A stretch of 64,000 bases of DNA from positions 6,555,342-6,619,341 of the forward strand of contig NZ_CP042431.1 of NCBI RefSeq assembly GCF_007970185.1, read 5' to 3'. Below, piece after piece: positions 1-9,103 of this stretch. This stretch comes from Pseudobacter ginsenosidimutans. Lineage in GTDB: Bacteria; Bacteroidota; Bacteroidia; Chitinophagales; Chitinophagaceae. Both the position numbers and the translations under genes were made by a program. The number at the start of each line of letters is the position of its first letter. Position 1 is the stretch's first letter. The notes below the pieces were generated by a model that was not told the DNA's origin, did no database searches, and saw nothing but the letters and a program-made list of their open reading frames with translations.

Positions 1-860
1 TCCACTTGTCCTGATTTCCATGCTGGCCCGCCGATCATCAGTTCAGCGATGCTCACTTTTCCATTTTGTTCCTGCAGCAAAGCGCCGATACCATAATAGA
101 TACCGCTCATGCCTTCCTGGAATTCGCGGCGGTCAACCGGAAGAAAGTAGCTGGAATGCGGATCGTAGAGGTTGATGATGGAATTGAGATAGAGATTGAA
201 TGCTTCCTCATCAGCAGTGAGCTTGAGGATATTTTCCATGCTTCTCTTCTCGATGCGGGCAACGGTTTCGCGTGCTTTTGTTTCCAGTTGCGCATCTGTG
301 AAGTGATTGACAGTATCTTTTTTCCTCTGTTCCAGCAGATCGTCGTACTGCACCAGTACCTGGTATTTGAGGTAATTCTTCCAGCGTGTTTTCAGTTCAT
401 CGCTGTTTTTGCAGTAGAGGATATTTTTGGGAGAGTCGTTGAAATATTCGTCGTTGGTGAAACTGAAGGGTTGTGCCAGCAGGTCTTTGATGATCTGCTC
501 CACTTCTTTCACGCGTTGTTTGTAAACGGTGTTCACTACTTTGTAGAACTGCACCATCTTGCCGCGCATTTCATCATCCAGTTGCCATTCGAATTCCCTG
601 AAGCGTGTGATATCGCTTTTGAGGAAGAATCTTTTGCCGCCATCGAGTTGCTGAAGATATTCAGTGAACACCTGTCCGGAGAAATGGTCGTTCAGAGGTT
701 GCGGCGCATAATGGATCTGCTGCAACATGCCGGTGGTGTTATGGAAAACGAGATCTACATTGTCCACCACTTTGCTTTTCTGCGCAATGGCGGGAATGGA
801 CAGCAGGCAAATAGCAGAACCTGCAAAGAATGTACGGTTAAAAAAAGAAGTACTCTTCAT
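1..860 (-). CDS. prc: Prc/Tsp-type C-terminal processing protease, N-terminal part (truncated by window edge)
   Basis: Periplasmic tail-specific protease of peptidase family S41, which cleaves proteins from their C-termini and helps turn over envelope proteins. The visible 286 residues begin with a signal peptide (hydrophobic stretch ending near AIAQ, residues 18-25). The helical N-terminal domain typical of Prc/Tsp follows (about residues 30-240), including the DPHSSYFLP segment. A PDZ domain then begins at about residue 255 (GIYYGIGALLQ). The Ser/Lys catalytic domain lies beyond position 1 and cannot be judged. The ATG at 860 starts directly before the signal peptide. It lies 33 bp downstream of glk and is probably cotranscribed with it. 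The family call is firm from the similarity of the N-terminal domain to E. coli Prc; the substrate is unknown. Confidence 0.85.
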   Translation of the reverse strand, partial: MKSTSFFNRTFFAGSAICLLSIPAIAQKSKVVDNVDLVFHNTTGMLQQIHYAPQPLNDHFSGQVFTEYLQQLDGGKRFFLKSDITRFREFEWQLDDEMRGKMVQFYKVVNTVYKQRVKEVEQIIKDLLAQPFSFTNDEYFNDSPKNILYCKNSDELKTRWKNYLKYQVLVQYDDLLEQRKKDTVNHFTDAQLETKARETVARIEKRSMENILKLTADEEAFNLYLNSIINLYDPHSSYFLPVDRREFQEGMSGIYYGIGALLQEQNGKVSIAELMIGGPAWKSGQV

Positions 861-893
861 GCTCTACCCTCTTTAGGCGGTTATTGATGTTCG

Positions 894-1961
894 TTATAAT
901 GTAACCTGACCATATGCGCCGAACCAGGCAGCGCCCAGCAGGCCGGTCTGTTCATTTCTGATGATGCGGACAGGTACTGTTTGTAACAGATGTTGCATAC
1001 GGTCGCTATCCATATAATGACTGTAAAAATTTTCGCGCTGCAACAGTCCACTGATCTTGGGTGGAATGCCTCCTCCGAGAAACAGTCCTCCGGTGGCTTT
1101 CATTTTCAGCACCAGGTTGGCTGCTTCATGGCCGAGATAACGCACATAGTGCTGCATGGTTTCCACGCAGATAGCAGCGCCGTTCTCTGCTGCTGTCTGG
1201 CTGATCCTCGCGCTGGGATGTGTTTCAGTGGGCCAGAGTTCGGTAAGCCATTGGGGCTCTTCCACTTTCTTCACATCACGCAGGAACTGGTAAATATCGT
1301 AAATACCTGGACCGGCCACAACCTTCTCCCAGCTAACAACGCCATATTGCGCGGAAAGGTATTGGCAAAGCTCAAAATCGAATGAGGTCCTGGGAGAAAA
1401 ATCGCAATGCCCGCCTTCTGTGGGGAAAGGGGAATACGATTTGCCATTCCAGAAGAGCCCTGCTTCTCCGAGACCTGTACCGGGGGCCAGGATGGCCATG
1501 TTGCCGCGGGGCGACTGGCTTCCTTCGTGAATTGTGAAGAAATCATCAGGCTTCAATGCAGCGAGGCCATAAGCTGTTGCTTCCAGGTCATTGATGAGAC
1601 GGACATCCTTTACTCCTGTTCTGTCCTGCAGATCTTCCACACTGAGCGTCCAGTTGAGATTGGTCAGCTCTACCACGCCGTCCAGGACGGGCCCAGCAAC
1701 ACCGAGACTGATCCTGTCAGGGATCAGTTCAGGTTTTACCTGCAGGAATTCTGCAATGATCTCATGGAGACTGGCATAGGCGGGTGACCTGAATTTCTGG
1801 TCATGCAGATGTTGCACATCTTCCGCGGTTGCGCGGAAAAGGGCCAGATGTGTTTTAGTGCCGCCAATATCTCCTGCGAGGATAGTGATGCCCTCTGCCG
1901 GGATATTGTCTTTTGCCGGTAAATGAAGCGGGATCGTCAGTGCCTTACTAGTTACATTCAT
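894..1961 (-). CDS. glk: Glucokinase (Glk family)
   Basis: ATP-dependent cytosolic glucokinase that phosphorylates glucose to glucose-6-phosphate. The 355-residue protein has the phosphate-binding motif AGDIGGTKT (residues 29-37), the catalytic Asp in INDLEATAYG (D125), a second ATP-binding loop GTGLGEAGL (161-169) and the TEGGHCDF segment (181-188). This pattern matches the Glk family (PF02685) rather than the zinc-binding ROK kinases, since no CxCGxxGC motif is visible. The first 25 residues are a little longer than in E. coli Glk, so a later start is possible but no better ATG is seen. It is followed by prc after 33 bp. A 103-bp gap separates it from the upstream GSCFA gene. Confidence 0.88.
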   Translation of the reverse strand: MNVTSKALTIPLHLPAKDNIPAEGITILAGDIGGTKTHLALFRATAEDVQHLHDQKFRSPAYASLHEIIAEFLQVKPELIPDRISLGVAGPVLDGVVELTNLNWTLSVEDLQDRTGVKDVRLINDLEATAYGLAALKPDDFFTIHEGSQSPRGNMAILAPGTGLGEAGLFWNGKSYSPFPTEGGHCDFSPRTSFDFELCQYLSAQYGVVSWEKVVAGPGIYDIYQFLRDVKKVEEPQWLTELWPTETHPSARISQTAAENGAAICVETMQHYVRYLGHEAANLVLKMKATGGLFLGGGIPPKISGLLQRENFYSHYMDSDRMQHLLQTVPVRIIRNEQTGLLGAAWFGAYGQVTL

Positions 1962-2064
1962 CGTAATAAAGATAAGGCATTATTTTTTTTTGAATTCCTG
2001 AATATGGTTGAGCGGCTATTCATCGGAGACCACTCGACAGCCTCCGGCGAATGACTGGGTACAC

Positions 2065-3078
2065 TCAGTGTTTTCCGGAAAAAAATTTCAGTTCATCTGC
2101 AAGATCGAGGAACGGGTATTGAGCCTGCAATTCCTGCGCCTTCAGTAATTGCGATTGCAAAAATTTCTGATGTGCTTCCGTATGAGGATGAAAAGGTTTA
2201 TGCCTGCGGGAAACAGCCAGTTTCCTGAGTTCCGCTGCCAGTTGCTGTGAAGGCTCATCCACAAAATGGGTCATGAATTTTTCCAGCACAAACTGTGTGG
2301 CCGGATAATTCGGATGTGCCATATCGATATCATAGAAGCGGTAATCGCGGAGCACATCTATCACCAGTTCATAAGCGGGGAAATAATAAAGCCTGTCGAA
2401 TTTGTTCACCAGGTGGTGTACTACTTCCAGCAGTCTTGCCTTGCTCCGGTTGTTATCGATCACTCCATCACGGAGATGCCTGACCGGAGATATGGTGAAG
2501 ATGGTTTTGATCTTCGGATTGAAATAACGAACCTGGTGCAGGGCATTATCCAGTACAGATTTCGTTTCTTCGATGGTCATCATATGCTTCCTGAACCACT
2601 GCGAAGGCGCCCTGTGACAATTGGCTACAGCCCCTTCCGGGCCTGCATTGGCGCGTTGCTCTCCCGGAACAGTTTCTGTGGTCCGGTAGCTGAAGGAACT
2701 GCCGAGTGTGATCACCAGCCATTCTGCTTTTTTGAGGAAATCATGTGCCGCCTGTTGTGAGGCATTGATCATTTGCACCACTTCTGTCCTGTTCATACCT
2801 GAGAAGCGGCTATGATGCTGCCAGCTCTGCCAAACTTCGTTCAATAAAAAAAGATCTTCCTCCCTGTACTGTTTATTCTGTACATAAGAAACCAGGCTGG
2901 CAGCAACGCTTTGCGGATCGAAGAGGATGCCATTAGGATTTTGCATCACTTCGAATTTCATCTCCTGCAGGCTGTTACCGATATGTTCGGTGAAGCAGGA
3001 GCCCACCAGCATGATGGGTTGCTGGTATGCCACCGTCTGTGCCGGTGCTGGAATATTTATGTCTACCATGAAGTTCAT
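2065..3078 (-). CDS. GSCFA domain protein
   Basis: Member of the GSCFA family (PF08885), named after its conserved motif, here VGSCFTEHIG (residues 25-34). The family resembles SGNH/GDSL-type esterases. The later block HLRDGVIDNNRSKA and the DIDMAHPNYPAT segment with its Asp and His fit such a hydrolase fold, but the substrate is unknown. The 337-residue protein has no signal peptide. It is the last gene of a NUDIX-rlmB-HMGL-GSCFA run and begins 7 bp after the HMG-CoA lyase-like gene. An alternative ATG lies at 3069. Family call is firm; function is open. Confidence 0.82.
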   Translation of the reverse strand: MNFMVDINIPAPAQTVAYQQPIMLVGSCFTEHIGNSLQEMKFEVMQNPNGILFDPQSVAASLVSYVQNKQYREEDLFLLNEVWQSWQHHSRFSGMNRTEVVQMINASQQAAHDFLKKAEWLVITLGSSFSYRTTETVPGEQRANAGPEGAVANCHRAPSQWFRKHMMTIEETKSVLDNALHQVRYFNPKIKTIFTISPVRHLRDGVIDNNRSKARLLEVVHHLVNKFDRLYYFPAYELVIDVLRDYRFYDIDMAHPNYPATQFVLEKFMTHFVDEPSQQLAAELRKLAVSRRHKPFHPHTEAHQKFLQSQLLKAQELQAQYPFLDLADELKFFSGKH

Positions 3079-3085
3079 AACAGTA

Positions 3086-3952
3086 TCAGCTATGCGCAGT
3101 GGTAAATATCCGGTCTGCCAGTTGCAGGCTTTCTACCAATGCTTTTTTATCGAGAGCCGGCAATATGCCGAGTGATTCAAAATGTTCGATCATCAGTTCC
3201 GTATTCATATTTCCCACCAGTTCATCATTGGCCATGGGGCAGCCGCCGATGCCTTTTAGTGCGCCGTCGAAGCGAAGGCATCCTGCCTGCAAAGCCGCGT
3301 CTATCTTGGGTTTCCAGTTGAGGGCAGTGGAATGCAGGTGCACACCGATCTCAGTATCCGGTAATGATTTCACAAGGTACTCCGTAATGGTGCCTACCTG
3401 GTCCGGCGTTGCCAGCCCAACTGTATCGGCAACAGAAATGATGGTAACGCCCATCTCCACCAATTTTTCCGCCCATTGAAAAACGATCTGTTCAGACCAG
3501 GGATCGCCATAAGGGTTTCCGAATCCCATTGAGAGGTACACTACCAGTTTCTTTCGTTTGCGGATGCAGAGTTGTTGTATGCCGGCCACTGTTTCCAGTG
3601 ATTGGGCGATGGAGCTGTTGGTATTTCGTTGCTGAAAGGTTTCGGAAACGGAGAAAGGGAATCCGAGATAGCGCACGGCTTCATATTCAACAGCATCCTG
3701 TGCGCCGCGGAGATTGGCAACGATGGCCAGCAGTTTGGTATCGGTATCGCGCCAGTCGAGCTGGGGGATCACAAACCTGGTATCGGCCATTTGCGGGATC
3801 GCTTTGGGGGAAACGAAACTGCCGAAGTCCAGTGTCTGAAAGCCTACACGCAGCAGGCTGTTCAGGTATTCGATCTTTTGTTCAACGGGAATGATCACGG
3901 GCCAGCCCTGCATGGCGTCGCGCGGGCATTCTACGAGGTGCACTGTTGACAT
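3086..3952 (-). CDS. Hydroxymethylglutaryl-CoA lyase-like protein
   Basis: Predicted HMG-CoA lyase, splitting HMG-CoA into acetyl-CoA and acetoacetate in leucine or ketone-body metabolism. It is a 288-residue TIM-barrel protein of the HMGL-like family (PF00682). Visible elements are PRD near the N-terminus (R11, D12; the Arg is catalytic in the family), the metal ligand pair HLH (205-207), the VADTVGLATP segment (174-183) and the glycine-rich loop GIGGCPMA with the family's catalytic Cys (C238). Other HMGL-like enzymes share the barrel, but the Cys loop favours HMG-CoA lyase. It sits 23 bp after rlmB and 7 bp before the GSCFA gene, so translation within one operon is likely. Confidence 0.8.
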   Translation of the reverse strand: MSTVHLVECPRDAMQGWPVIIPVEQKIEYLNSLLRVGFQTLDFGSFVSPKAIPQMADTRFVIPQLDWRDTDTKLLAIVANLRGAQDAVEYEAVRYLGFPFSVSETFQQRNTNSSIAQSLETVAGIQQLCIRKRKKLVVYLSMGFGNPYGDPWSEQIVFQWAEKLVEMGVTIISVADTVGLATPDQVGTITEYLVKSLPDTEIGVHLHSTALNWKPKIDAALQAGCLRFDGALKGIGGCPMANDELVGNMNTELMIEHFESLGILPALDKKALVESLQLADRIFTTAHS

Positions 3953-3975
3953 GGATAATGATTTGTATTAACGAA

Positions 3976-4752
3976 CTATTTGTTCAGCATACGTTGTTTC
4001 ATTGCTTCATACAGGATCATGCCGGTGGCAACAGAAACGTTCAGGGATTCAAAATTCCCGGCCATGGGGATCTTGAAGATGCTGTCGCTGATCTTCAGCA
4101 ATCCTGAAAAAACGCCTTTGTCTTCACTGCCGGCAATGATACAACAAGGATCACGGTATTCCAGTTCGAAAACAGTTTCATTGGCTGTCATTTCGGAAGC
4201 GTAGACCTTGATACCGTTGAGGTGGAGGGTGTCCACCGCTTTCATGAGGCTGTTGACGCGGCAGACATGGATCTTCTCCAGTGCACCTGCGGAGGATTTG
4301 ATGGCTTCCTCATTGAGGGCTCCTACGCCTTTGTCCGGAATGATGAGGGCCTGCGCGCCGCAGCAGACGGCAGTCCTGGCAATGGCGCCGATATTGCGCA
4401 CATCGGTAACGCCATCCAGCATCACCATCAGCGGTGTTTCGCCGGCGCTGACGATATGATCTATCACCTGCTGGAGGTCCAAATACTGAACCAATCCTGC
4501 AATGGCGATAGTGCCCTGGTGATTGGCTTTGGTGAGTCCATTCAGTTTTTCAGGAGGTACCTGCTGAATGGGAATATTGTTATCGCGGGCCAGGGTTCTG
4601 ATCTTGCCGATGGCATCGCCGGTGACACCGCGTTGAAAGAAGATCTTATCGATAGCCCTTCCGGCTTCGATAGCTTCGATGATCGGCTGTCTGCCGATGA
4701 TCAGTTGTGATTTTTTGATACCGGCGCCCTGTCTTCTATGAAATCCTTCCAT
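3976..4752 (-). CDS. rlmB: 23S rRNA 2'-O-ribose methyltransferase RlmB (SpoU/TrmH family)
   Basis: SPOUT-class methyltransferase that uses S-adenosylmethionine to methylate a ribose in 23S rRNA. The 258-residue protein has an N-terminal substrate-binding domain (about 15-90) and the three SpoU motifs: NIGAIARTA (motif 1), IIAGSEDKGV (motif 2) and IPMAGNFESLNVSVA (motif 3), the last two forming the knotted cofactor site. RlmB is the usual assignment for this length; a tRNA-modifying TrmH relative cannot be excluded. Its first 17 bp overlap the end of the upstream NUDIX gene, which suggests translational coupling. Confidence 0.85.
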   Translation of the reverse strand: MEGFHRRQGAGIKKSQLIIGRQPIIEAIEAGRAIDKIFFQRGVTGDAIGKIRTLARDNNIPIQQVPPEKLNGLTKANHQGTIAIAGLVQYLDLQQVIDHIVSAGETPLMVMLDGVTDVRNIGAIARTAVCCGAQALIIPDKGVGALNEEAIKSSAGALEKIHVCRVNSLMKAVDTLHLNGIKVYASEMTANETVFELEYRDPCCIIAGSEDKGVFSGLLKISDSIFKIPMAGNFESLNVSVATGMILYEAMKQRMLNK

Positions 4753-5296
4753 CTGCGATCATGAGTTTTATTTTGAGGATGGCGGCAACAGACATGGAGT
4801 CTGTGATCCGTCCATCTTCCACCATTTTGAATACTTCTTCGAAAGGTAATCTGATTACCTGTAATTGCTCGGTCTCTTCCGGGCAGGCGGTTTGTTGGGT
4901 GAGGTTCCTTGCCAGGTAAATTACGGCATATTCATCAGTAACGGAGTTGGACAGGTGCATTTCCAGGATCTTTTCCATGGAATCCGCTACCAGCCCGGTT
5001 TCTTCCAGCAGTTCCCTGTGAGCGGAGAGAACGGGATCAGTGCCTTCCGGCGCTCCGCCTTCCGGGATCTCCCAACTGTACTGGTTGAGTGTAAAACGAT
5101 ACTGCCCTACCAGCCAGGTATTGAGCTCAGCATCCAGCGGCACTACGCCTACCGCCAGGTTCCTGAAACCTACTTTCCCGTAAATGCCATTGCCTCCGGA
5201 TGGATTGATCACTTTGTATTCCGTGACCCTTATCCAGGGGTTGAGGTATTTTTCTTCCGAGGAAAGAATTTTCCAGGGATTTTCGGATTGATTCAT
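4736..5296 (-). CDS. NUDIX hydrolase, ADP-ribose pyrophosphatase-like
   Basis: Predicted cytosolic hydrolase of nucleoside diphosphate derivatives such as ADP-ribose. The 186-residue protein carries a NUDIX box ending in RELLEETGL after EIPEGGAP, as in the ADP-ribose pyrophosphatase branch. The first Glu of the box is replaced by Thr, while the metal-binding RELxEE core is intact. I chose the ATG at 5296 (MNQSENPW) because the longer frame from 5350 would run into the metK terminator hairpin and a -7 element lies just upstream. It is the first gene of the run NUDIX-rlmB-HMGL-GSCFA. Confidence 0.82.
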   Translation of the reverse strand: MNQSENPWKILSSEEKYLNPWIRVTEYKVINPSGGNGIYGKVGFRNLAVGVVPLDAELNTWLVGQYRFTLNQYSWEIPEGGAPEGTDPVLSAHRELLEETGLVADSMEKILEMHLSNSVTDEYAVIYLARNLTQQTACPEETEQLQVIRLPFEEVFKMVEDGRITDSMSVAAILKIKLMIADGRIS

Positions 5297-5300
5297 GGCG

Positions 5301-5308
5301 CAAAAGTA
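5301..5308 (-). promoter_or_regulatory. Bacteroidota-type -7 element before the NUDIX gene
   Basis: TACTTTTG on the minus strand matches the Bacteroidota -7 consensus TAnnTTTG exactly. It ends only 4 bp before the ATG at 5296, so the transcript would be leaderless or nearly so. No good -33 TTTG was found at the expected spacing. It fits a separate promoter after the metK terminator. Confidence 0.4.
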
Positions 5309-5335
5309 GTGAAGATTGGGAAGCGATGGGCAAAC

Positions 5336-5366
5336 AAAAAGCCCCTCCAAACAGAAGGGGCTTTTT
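5336..5366 (-). terminator. Rho-independent terminator after metK
   Basis: An 11-bp perfect stem (AAAAAGCCCCT pairing with AGGGGCTTTTT) with a 9-nt loop lies 22 bp past the metK stop. On the minus strand the stem runs into TTTTTGTTTG. The plus strand also has a T-rich flank, so the element could work in both directions. It separates metK from the NUDIX operon. Confidence 0.85.
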
Positions 5367-5387
5367 GTTTTTTTGTGCCGACAAAAA

Positions 5388-6641
5388 TTATTTGATGCCG
5401 AAAGCTTTCTTCACTTTACTCACATAGTCCAGTTTCTCCCAGGTGAAGAGCTCCACTTTTTTCTTGATCGTTTTTCCATCCGGCGTGCTGAAGGTTTTTT
5501 CTACCACTTCAGGTTTGCGGCCCATGTGTCCATAAGCTGCAGTTTCGCTGTAGATGGGGTTACGGAGCTTCAGACGCTGTTCGATGAAGTAAGGGCGCAT
5601 GTCGAAGAGCTCGGAAACGATCTTCGCGATCTGTCCGTCTGTCTTCTTCACTTTTGAAGTTCCGTAGGTATTGATGTAAAGGCCCATCGGTTGTGCAACG
5701 CCGATAGCGTATGAAACCTGAACCAGTACTTCGTCGCAAACACCGGCAGCAACCAGGTTCTTGGCGATATGGCGTGTTGCATAAGCTGCTGAACGGTCCA
5801 CTTTGGAAGGATCTTTGCCGCTGAATGCGCCACCGCCGTGTGCGCCTTTTCCACCGTAGGTGTCAACGATGATCTTACGGCCTGTGAGACCAGTGTCTCC
5901 GTGTGGTCCGCCGATCACGAATTTTCCTGTGGGGTTGATATGGTATTTGATCTTACCTGCAAAGAGGTGTGCGTATTTCTTGTATTTTTCTTTTACGCGT
6001 GGAACCAGGATATTGATCATATCCTTCTTGATCTTCTCCTGCATTTTGGCTTCAGTATCGAAGTCGTCATGCTGGGTAGAGATCACGATAGCGTCAATAC
6101 GAACTGGTTTGTTGTTATCGTCGTATTCGAGCGTTACCTGGCTCTTGGCGTCAGGACGCAGATACTTGATCTGTTTTCCTTCGCGGCGGAGCACTGCCAG
6201 TTCCAGCAGGAGTTTATGTGCCAGGTCGAGTGCCAGCGGCATATAATCTTCTGTTTCGTTGGTAGCGTATCCGAACATCATGCCCTGGTCACCAGCGCCC
6301 TGTTCTTCTTTCTTCTTTTTATCTACACCCTGATTGATATCTGAAGACTGCTCATGGATAGCAGACAGCACACCGCAGGAATGCGCTTCGAACATATATT
6401 CGCTCTTGGTATAACCGATCTTGCGGATCACACCTCTGGCAATATCCTGAACATCCAGGTAAGCAGAAGATTTTACTTCACCTGCAAGCACCACCTGACC
6501 TGTTGTTACCAGTGTTTCGCAGGCAACTTTCGATTGGGGGTCGAATGCAAGAAAATTATCGATCAACGCATCGGAAATCTGGTCGGCAACCTTATCAGGA
6601 TGACCTTCAGACACACTTTCGGAAGTAAATAAATAAGGCAT
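5388..6641 (-). CDS. metK: S-adenosylmethionine synthetase
   Basis: Makes S-adenosylmethionine from methionine and ATP in the cytosol. The 417 residues cover the whole three-domain family. [11 protein letters not shown] at 7-17 includes the ATP-binding His. The MetK signature [12 protein letters not shown] lies at 115-126 and the phosphate-binding GGGAFSGKD at 269-277. The protein is slightly longer than E. coli MetK, with a Lys-rich insertion (DKKKKEEQ, 107-114) just before the signature, as is common in Bacteroidota. The gene has its own -7 element (6667-6674) and a terminator downstream. There is no room for a SAM riboswitch: the gap to the upstream gene is 43 bp. Confidence 0.96.
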   Translation of the reverse strand: MPYLFTSESVSEGHPDKVADQISDALIDNFLAFDPQSKVACETLVTTGQVVLAGEVKSSAYLDVQDIARGVIRKIGYTKSEYMFEAHSCGVLSAIHEQSSDINQGVDKKKKEEQGAGDQGMMFGYATNETEDYMPLALDLAHKLLLELAVLRREGKQIKYLRPDAKSQVTLEYDDNNKPVRIDAIVISTQHDDFDTEAKMQEKIKKDMINILVPRVKEKYKKYAHLFAGKIKYHINPTGKFVIGGPHGDTGLTGRKIIVDTYGGKGAHGGGAFSGKDPSKVDRSAAYATRHIAKNLVAAGVCDEVLVQVSYAIGVAQPMGLYINTYGTSKVKKTDGQIAKIVSELFDMRPYFIEQRLKLRNPIYSETAAYGHMGRKPEVVEKTFSTPDGKTIKKKVELFTWEKLDYVSKVKKAFGIK

Positions 6642-6666
6642 GTTGAATTTTATTGTTAGTAGGCCG

Positions 6667-6674
6667 CAAATATA
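6667..6674 (-). promoter_or_regulatory. Bacteroidota-type -7 element before metK
   Basis: TATATTTG on the minus strand is an exact match to TAnnTTTG and ends 25 bp before the metK ATG, giving a predicted leader of about 20 nt. A matching -33 TTTG is not evident, so support is from the -7 box and position only. Confidence 0.45.
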
Positions 6675-6684
6675 AGCGGCAGGC

Positions 6685-8136
6685 TTAAATTTTAGAATAA
6701 ATAATTCTGACCCTCATTTTCTGGGTAGGATGGCTACCACCTCCGAGCACTACCCGGCCATAGCCAACGGGTGAGTTCACGTTGTAGGGCTGTACGCCAG
6801 GCGGGAGCGCAACAATTGTACCATTCGGTTGCTCCAGGTAGGGTTTTGTGTAGAATGGAGCATATACCTGCAGGGTTTTATAAAGCCTGTAGCCTTTTGA
6901 TACCCCTGTTTGCATATAGCGGGTGAGATTGAAAACATACCTGTTGGTCTGGAACATTCCTCCGAAACCTGCAACGTCATAATTGTTGCTGCCATCTCCG
7001 GTATAGGTAAAATCACTGCGGATGGTGATGGAAGAGTCTCCCACTTCATTCACGGCGTTGAGGAACAGTAAGGGTACAGGCCCGTAAGTATCATTGGATG
7101 GTAAAGCTATTCTTTCCATTATCAGTTCAGCCCTGTGGATCACGCGGTTCTTTGCCTGGAAGGTATCCAGTCCTTTGATCTTGATAGAGGCGAAAGAACC
7201 GGGGGAACTTTGCAGATACACTTTATCGTCATCCGGATTTCCGTTGTTGAGATATGCCAGATAATTATTGGCTGGTGTTTTCTTTATGAGATTGGCGGTA
7301 TACACAGGATTTGCCGGGAAATAAGGGGAGATTGTATCTACCTGGCCATTTACTGTAACCCTGCAATACACTGTCAAACGGGTGTTTTCCGCCTGAAGGT
7401 TGAAATAAGAGATGCCTGCTTTGGTGGGAGAGCCTGCACTCATTTTGATAGCCAGTCCTCTGAAATTGGAACGGAAACTACTATCGTTGATGTACATGTT
7501 GGTAGTATCACCGGTCACAAACTGATTGGCAAAAGCATTATCCAGTCTTATGCGGAGCTGGTTGTTCGACTTGATGGTATCCTTACCATTGTTCACGTAC
7601 ATCAGGGAATCGTTAAGGTCCTTGATGGCATAGGTCTTTGTGCCACGCACCCCGCCCATTTCAGGGAAAGGCGGATGGTTCAGCTTATAAGTAAAGGTGT
7701 CGTTGAAATTACCCGGCGTTGAATTGTCGATCTGCGATACTTCCACTGTCTGAACGGAATTGGTATCTCCGTAAGCTGTAACATATCCCAGTGATAACAC
7801 TACAGAATCGATCACTACGGAATCCTTGTTGACGAAAGGATGAACTTTTTGCGATCCGTAAGTGAATGCCGTGTACATATTGGCGGAAGTGGCGCCAAAT
7901 TCAGGATCATTACCGATCAGGCCAAGTGCATGGAGGTCTCCCCCATTGGTCCTGGTAGTATCGGGATACAGGAAATTATCTGTCACTACGTCCAGCACGG
8001 TTTCGAACGTATGTACATTATCTACCACGGGGATCAGATCATTGCCCAGGTCAGTAGAATCAACTTTTGTACAGGAACTATAGACGAAAATGCCGGTAAG
8101 AACCGTAATAGCTGAGGCAAAGATTTTCCGATTCAC
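6685..8136 (-). CDS. DUF4270 family outer-membrane-type lipoprotein
   Basis: Predicted lipoprotein of the Bacteroidota family DUF4270; no biochemical role is established. The 483-residue protein starts with a signal peptide and lipobox ending VYSSC (C22). The diagnostic N-terminal block [16 protein letters not shown] follows, and the rest is beta-rich, with a C-terminal strand that reads [10 protein letters not shown]. The reading frame opens with GTG at 8136; an in-frame stop lies a few codons upstream and no earlier ATG exists. It lies 47 bp after the glycogen-synthase-like gene. That pairing is common in Bacteroidota genomes, but the functional link is unknown. Confidence 0.82.
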   Translation of the reverse strand: MNRKIFASAITVLTGIFVYSSCTKVDSTDLGNDLIPVVDNVHTFETVLDVVTDNFLYPDTTRTNGGDLHALGLIGNDPEFGATSANMYTAFTYGSQKVHPFVNKDSVVIDSVVLSLGYVTAYGDTNSVQTVEVSQIDNSTPGNFNDTFTYKLNHPPFPEMGGVRGTKTYAIKDLNDSLMYVNNGKDTIKSNNQLRIRLDNAFANQFVTGDTTNMYINDSSFRSNFRGLAIKMSAGSPTKAGISYFNLQAENTRLTVYCRVTVNGQVDTISPYFPANPVYTANLIKKTPANNYLAYLNNGNPDDDKVYLQSSPGSFASIKIKGLDTFQAKNRVIHRAELIMERIALPSNDTYGPVPLLFLNAVNEVGDSSITIRSDFTYTGDGSNNYDVAGFGGMFQTNRYVFNLTRYMQTGVSKGYRLYKTLQVYAPFYTKPYLEQPNGTIVALPPGVQPYNVNSPVGYGRVVLGGGSHPTQKMRVRIIYSKI

Positions 8137-8183
8137 GCAGTGGTTAGTTATTTAAGTAAAGTAGGTTACAGAATTTCGGACGC

Positions 8184-8996
8184 TTACTTAGCAAGGTCGG
8201 AATACAATTGTAAATAGTCTGTTAAATCAGATTCAGCGTTATAGGTCAACACTTTCTTTCCCTTCACTTTACCAAATTCCTCCACCAGTTTTTTATCTAC
8301 CTTGTCAGCGCCGAATGTGATGGCATCGGCATAGGTAGCTCCACCTCTGAACATTGCCAGGTTATTGGCTTCCTTGAAAGGCTCGAGGTCCTTTTCCTTG
8401 ATGTTGGGATTGATATTGGCGATCTTGAGGAAATCAGCGCCCAGTTTTTCCTTGAAGGTGTTGTTGCCCATGGTATAGATCATTTTGCTATGGGCAAAAA
8501 CTGGCTCCTTCTTGTATGCTGTCTTTTGGTAGAGCGGGATCAGGCCGGTCATCCAGCCACTGCAATGAATGATGTCCGGCGGCCAACCGAATTTTTTCAC
8601 GGTTTCCAGTGCGCCTTTACAGAAGAAAACAGATCTCAGACCATTGTCGTCGAACCATTTTTCCTGCTCATCATTAAAGATATATTTGCGTTTGAAGAGG
8701 TCTTCATTGTCGAGGAAATAAACCTGCAAGCGGGCATTGGGGAGAGAAGCAACCTTGATCTGCAGCGGATAATCATCATTATCAACACTCACATTGATCC
8801 CTGATAAACGTACTACTTCGTGCAAACGATGTCTACGCTCATTGATCACACCAAACCGGGGCATAATGCAACGTACTTCATAACCATTCTCATTTGCTTT
8901 TATCGCCAAACGATTGACCGTTTCAGAAAATTCGGTCATTTCCAGGTAAGGAGACATTTCGTTGGCAATAAATAAAATTCTTTTCTTTGTCAGCAT
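8184..8996 (-). CDS. Glycogen/starch synthase N-terminal domain protein, short
   Basis: The 270 residues match the N-terminal Rossmann domain of GT5 glycogen/starch synthases: ILFIANEMSPYLEMTEFSETV at the start, then the DIIHCSGWMTGLIPLY segment that parallels the D-x-x-H-x-H-D-W block. The C-terminal nucleotide-sugar-binding domain is absent; full synthases are about 480 residues. The ADP-glucose-binding KxGGL motif, expected at residues 17-21, is replaced by EMTEF. Catalysis as a glycogen synthase is therefore doubtful. It is divergent from panC with a 107-bp gap that holds its -7 element. Confidence 0.75.
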   Translation of the reverse strand: MLTKKRILFIANEMSPYLEMTEFSETVNRLAIKANENGYEVRCIMPRFGVINERRHRLHEVVRLSGINVSVDNDDYPLQIKVASLPNARLQVYFLDNEDLFKRKYIFNDEQEKWFDDNGLRSVFFCKGALETVKKFGWPPDIIHCSGWMTGLIPLYQKTAYKKEPVFAHSKMIYTMGNNTFKEKLGADFLKIANINPNIKEKDLEPFKEANNLAMFRGGATYADAITFGADKVDKKLVEEFGKVKGKKVLTYNAESDLTDYLQLYSDLAK

Positions 8997-9037
8997 TATG
9001 ATATTAATTGTTTAAGCCACCCTTGAAAAACAGGGTG

Positions 9038-9045
9038 CAAAGTTA
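9038..9045 (-). promoter_or_regulatory. -7 element before the glycogen-synthase-like gene
   Basis: TAACTTTG on the minus strand fits TAnnTTTG exactly, 41 bp before the ATG at 8996. A TTG at 9062-9064, 16 bp upstream of it, could be a weak -33 box. Confidence 0.42.
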
Positions 9046-9103
9046 AGGTTTTTTAATTAAACAAGGGTCCACCGCCGGACCGTAGCCCATAACACAAGAA
9101 CGA

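Noticed and set aside
1962-2064. Short CGGAG/CTCCG hairpin after the GSCFA gene
   Set aside because: Stem of 5 bp with a long loop; not convincing.
6642-6684. SAM riboswitch before metK
   Set aside because: The gap is only 43 bp and contains a -7 promoter element; there is no room for an aptamer.
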